Part shown: in pieces, positions 31,550 to 33,129 of the stretch
Layout of the letters: every line of letters starts with the position of its first letter
Position numbering within the stretch: the stretch's first letter is position 1
Assembly: GCA_903970625.1 (NCBI GenBank)
Contig: CAJCJG010000140.1
Coordinates: 1-33,129 of the forward strand
DNA length: 33,129 bases
Origin: Solirubrobacterales bacterium 70-9
Lineage (GTDB): Bacteria; Pseudomonadota; Alphaproteobacteria; Acetobacterales; Acetobacteraceae
Direction: 5' to 3'
Position numbers and translations under genes: made by a program
The notes under the pieces: model-generated
Databases searched by the model: none
Seen by the model: only the letters and a program-made list of their open reading frames with translations
Told to the model about the DNA's origin: nothing

Positions 31550-32595
31550 ACCGGCCCCTGCTGCATGCCGCCGGTGACGCCCATCATGTCGGCAACCTGA
31601 AATCCGGTGGGCCACGGGTCCGACGGGTCGAGCAGGTAAGTGTGAAAGCCGGTGATCCAGGCGCGACCGGCGATGGTCGGCAGGATCGCCTTGCGGCCAC
31701 AGACCGTCGTTTCGGCGACGATTTTTCCGTCGAAGCGGCTGCCGATCAGGCTTTCGTGAATCATCGTCTCGCCCACGCGCATCTGGCCGCGTGCGTGGAG
31801 CACGGCCATGCGGGCGCAGGTGCCGGTTCCGGTCGGGCTGCGATCCGAGCGGCCGGGGGCGATGATGCAGGTGTTGCGCGTCACGTCGCCGACGCCGGCG
31901 AACGGGCGGTTCAACTGGACGATGGAAACGCCGGATATGTCGGGATTTTCCGGGTGCGTGACGGAAAGTTGCGCGCGGGCGGCGAGCCGTACCCGTTCGC
32001 CGAGGACGGCGAGGTCACGGGCTTCGTCGGCGACGACGGAAAAGCCCAATTTGGTCGCATCGACGATGCCGTAGAACATGCCGCCCCAGGCGATGTCGGC
32101 GATCACCGTGCCGAATCCCTCCACCTCCAGCGCTGCGTCCAGCCGGTCCACGAAGCAGGGTACGTTGGCGAGTTCGACGCGCTCGCACTTGCCGTCGCGG
32201 CAGGTCGCGCGGGCGCGCACCGGGCCGGCCGGGGTGTCGATCGTCAGCGTCGTTTCCGGCTCGGTCATCGCCACGATGCCGGTTTCCAGCAAGACCGTGA
32301 CGGTACACATCAGGTTGGAGCCGGACATCGGCGGGTACTCGGTCGGCTCCATGATGATCACGCCGGCATCGCAGTCGGGGCGCACGGACGGGGTGATCAG
32401 GTTGACATGGCGGCAGATCGAGCCGCGCGGCTCGCTGAGGAGAAGCCTGCGGATGTGGTCCTGGTCGCGGGCGAAGGCTTGCATCCGCTCGAACTGCGTG
32501 GCGCCGGGCGGCGGCAGAACGCCGCCGACGATGACGTCGCCGACCTCGCCTTCCGCGTGGCAGCCGACGATTTGGATGGCGCGGTTCGAGCGCAT
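31543..32595 (-). CDS. Proline racemase superfamily protein with Ser/Thr active-site pair
   Basis: A 350-residue member of the proline racemase/hydroxyproline epimerase/trans-3-hydroxy-L-proline dehydratase superfamily. Typical segments are VGCHAEGEVGDVIVGGV near the N-terminus, GSICRHVNLI near 58, the first active-site loop PPMSGSN (88-94) and the second DRSPTGTGTCARMAVLHARGQ (251-271). Racemases and epimerases use a Cys in each loop (CGH and PCGTG). Here they are Ser91 and Thr255. The characterised 3-hydroxyproline dehydratases keep Cys in the first loop and have Thr in the second, so a Ser/Thr pair gives no clear activity. ITGFHTYLLDPSDPWPTGF at the end is family-typical. It is ten bases downstream of a membrane protein gene on the same strand, probably one operon. 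Confidence 0.9.
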   Translation of the reverse strand: MRSNRAIQIVGCHAEGEVGDVIVGGVLPPPGATQFERMQAFARDQDHIRRLLLSEPRGSICRHVNLITPSVRPDCDAGVIIMEPTEYPPMSGSNLMCTVTVLLETGIVAMTEPETTLTIDTPAGPVRARATCRDGKCERVELANVPCFVDRLDAALEVEGFGTVIADIAWGGMFYGIVDATKLGFSVVADEARDLAVLGERVRLAARAQLSVTHPENPDISGVSIVQLNRPFAGVGDVTRNTCIIAPGRSDRSPTGTGTCARMAVLHARGQMRVGETMIHESLIGSRFDGKIVAETTVCGRKAILPTIAGRAWITGFHTYLLDPSDPWPTGFQVADMMGVTGGMQQGPVQ

Positions 32596-32605
32596 GGCGG
32601 AGGCG

Positions 32606-33118
32606 TTACCCTTGGATGGACTGGATGACGGCCAGCAGGACGAAGCCCATCGCGAGGTCGATCAGCACCAGTCCGACGGCCTGGAGACGCGTGATGTCGA
32701 GCGCGAGACGGGTCGCGTACCATTCCAGCCACAGCGCCCAGCCCGTCGCGACCAGCCAGAATGTCTGGCCGACGATCTCCGGCGCGCCAAGCAGGGGCGG
32801 CAGGCTTGCGACGACCAGCAGCAAATATTGAATAACATTGCACCAGTTCCAGGCAGCAATGAAGGTTGGCCAGCGGCTGCTGCGGTCCATCGTTCCCGTC
32901 AACCAGCGGGTGATCAGCGCGAAGCCGGCCCAGTCGATGACGTAGCCTAGCAGGTCGAGGGCGAACTCGTGGCCCAGATGCGGCGGCAGGCCGGGGGCCT
33001 GCGCCCAGTCGATCAGTTGCAGGCAGACGAAGGCGGGCAGGCACAGGGCGGCGGCCCAAAAACTGCGTGCGGCGGTGGCCTGCGGCGCCTCGCCTTCGGT
33101 CGTCGCGAGCAGGCCCAC
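32606..33118 (-). CDS. Hypothetical multi-spanning membrane protein (5' end uncertain, near window edge)
   Basis: At least 170 residues with about five hydrophobic segments: AALCLPAFVCLQLIDW, LLGYVIDWAGFALI, CNVIQYLLLVVASLPPLL, FWLVATGWALWLEWYATRLAL and VGLVLIDLAMGFVLLAV. Many tryptophans lie at the membrane edges. No catalytic or transport motif is recognised. The GTG at 33118 has GGAGG only two bases away, which is too close, and the frame stays open to the end of the window, so the true start may lie outside. It precedes the proline-racemase-family gene by ten bases. A transport or accessory role for that enzyme's substrate is conceivable but unsupported. Confidence 0.65.
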   Translation of the reverse strand: MGLLATTEGEAPQATAARSFWAAALCLPAFVCLQLIDWAQAPGLPPHLGHEFALDLLGYVIDWAGFALITRWLTGTMDRSSRWPTFIAAWNWCNVIQYLLLVVASLPPLLGAPEIVGQTFWLVATGWALWLEWYATRLALDITRLQAVGLVLIDLAMGFVLLAVIQSIQG

Positions 33119-33129
33119 CCCCTCCGGCC

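Overview
The window is GC-rich and gene-dense. Coding fills almost everything, genes often overlap by 4 or 8 bases, GTG starts are common, and no gap reaches 300 bases. The ECF sigma/anti-sigma pair, the ChpT-like phosphotransferase, the cheA-cheW-cheY-cheB-cheR order and the overall protein character suggest an alphaproteobacterium, probably Rhodospirillales/Acetobacteraceae-like. That placement is inference, because no rRNA or other marker is present. No tRNA, rRNA, CRISPR array, transposase or integrase was seen.

Layout. 1-978 (-): an RskA-type anti-sigma factor (cut by the window edge) and its ECF sigma factor, with a candidate two-way promoter at 1096-1124. 1208-3996 (+): a small exported protein translationally coupled to a hybrid sensor kinase. 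4012-6609 (+): larC-larE-larB, the nickel-pincer cofactor pathway, without the enzyme (LarA) that would use the cofactor. 6613-7608 (-): moaA. 7664-7846 (-): a DUF3553 protein. 7956-14123 (+): a ChpT-like histidine phosphotransferase followed by cheA(-REC), cheW, cheY, cheB and cheR. 14173-14745 (+): an exported phospholipase D-type nuclease.

14722-25589 (-) is the most striking block: nine tightly packed genes read from right to left. They are a dehydrocarnitine-cleaving BKACE enzyme, a carnitine 3-dehydrogenase/thioesterase fusion, an acyl-CoA dehydrogenase, an ADP-forming-type acyl-CoA ligase, a CaiD-like hydratase, an MFS transporter, a zinc alcohol dehydrogenase, an enolase-superfamily enzyme and a 3-hydroxyisobutyrate dehydrogenase-like protein. 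The first five plausibly convert gamma-butyrobetaine through carnitine to glycine betaine plus acetoacetate. The last three have no obvious place in that pathway and may process a further substrate. A two-lobed aspartic protease gene lies 31 bases upstream on the same strand.

26724-28974 (+): a PHB-depolymerase-family esterase coupled to truA, then a GNAT acetyltransferase. 28951-29012 holds direct and inverted copies of an AT-rich repeat at the end of a proline-rich hypothetical gene (-). 29752-31549 (+): an SDR-fold protein without the Tyr-Lys catalytic pair, an exported chalcone-isomerase-like protein and a small membrane protein. 31543 to the end (-): a proline-racemase-superfamily enzyme with a Ser/Thr instead of a Cys/Cys pair, and a multi-spanning membrane protein that may run past the window edge.
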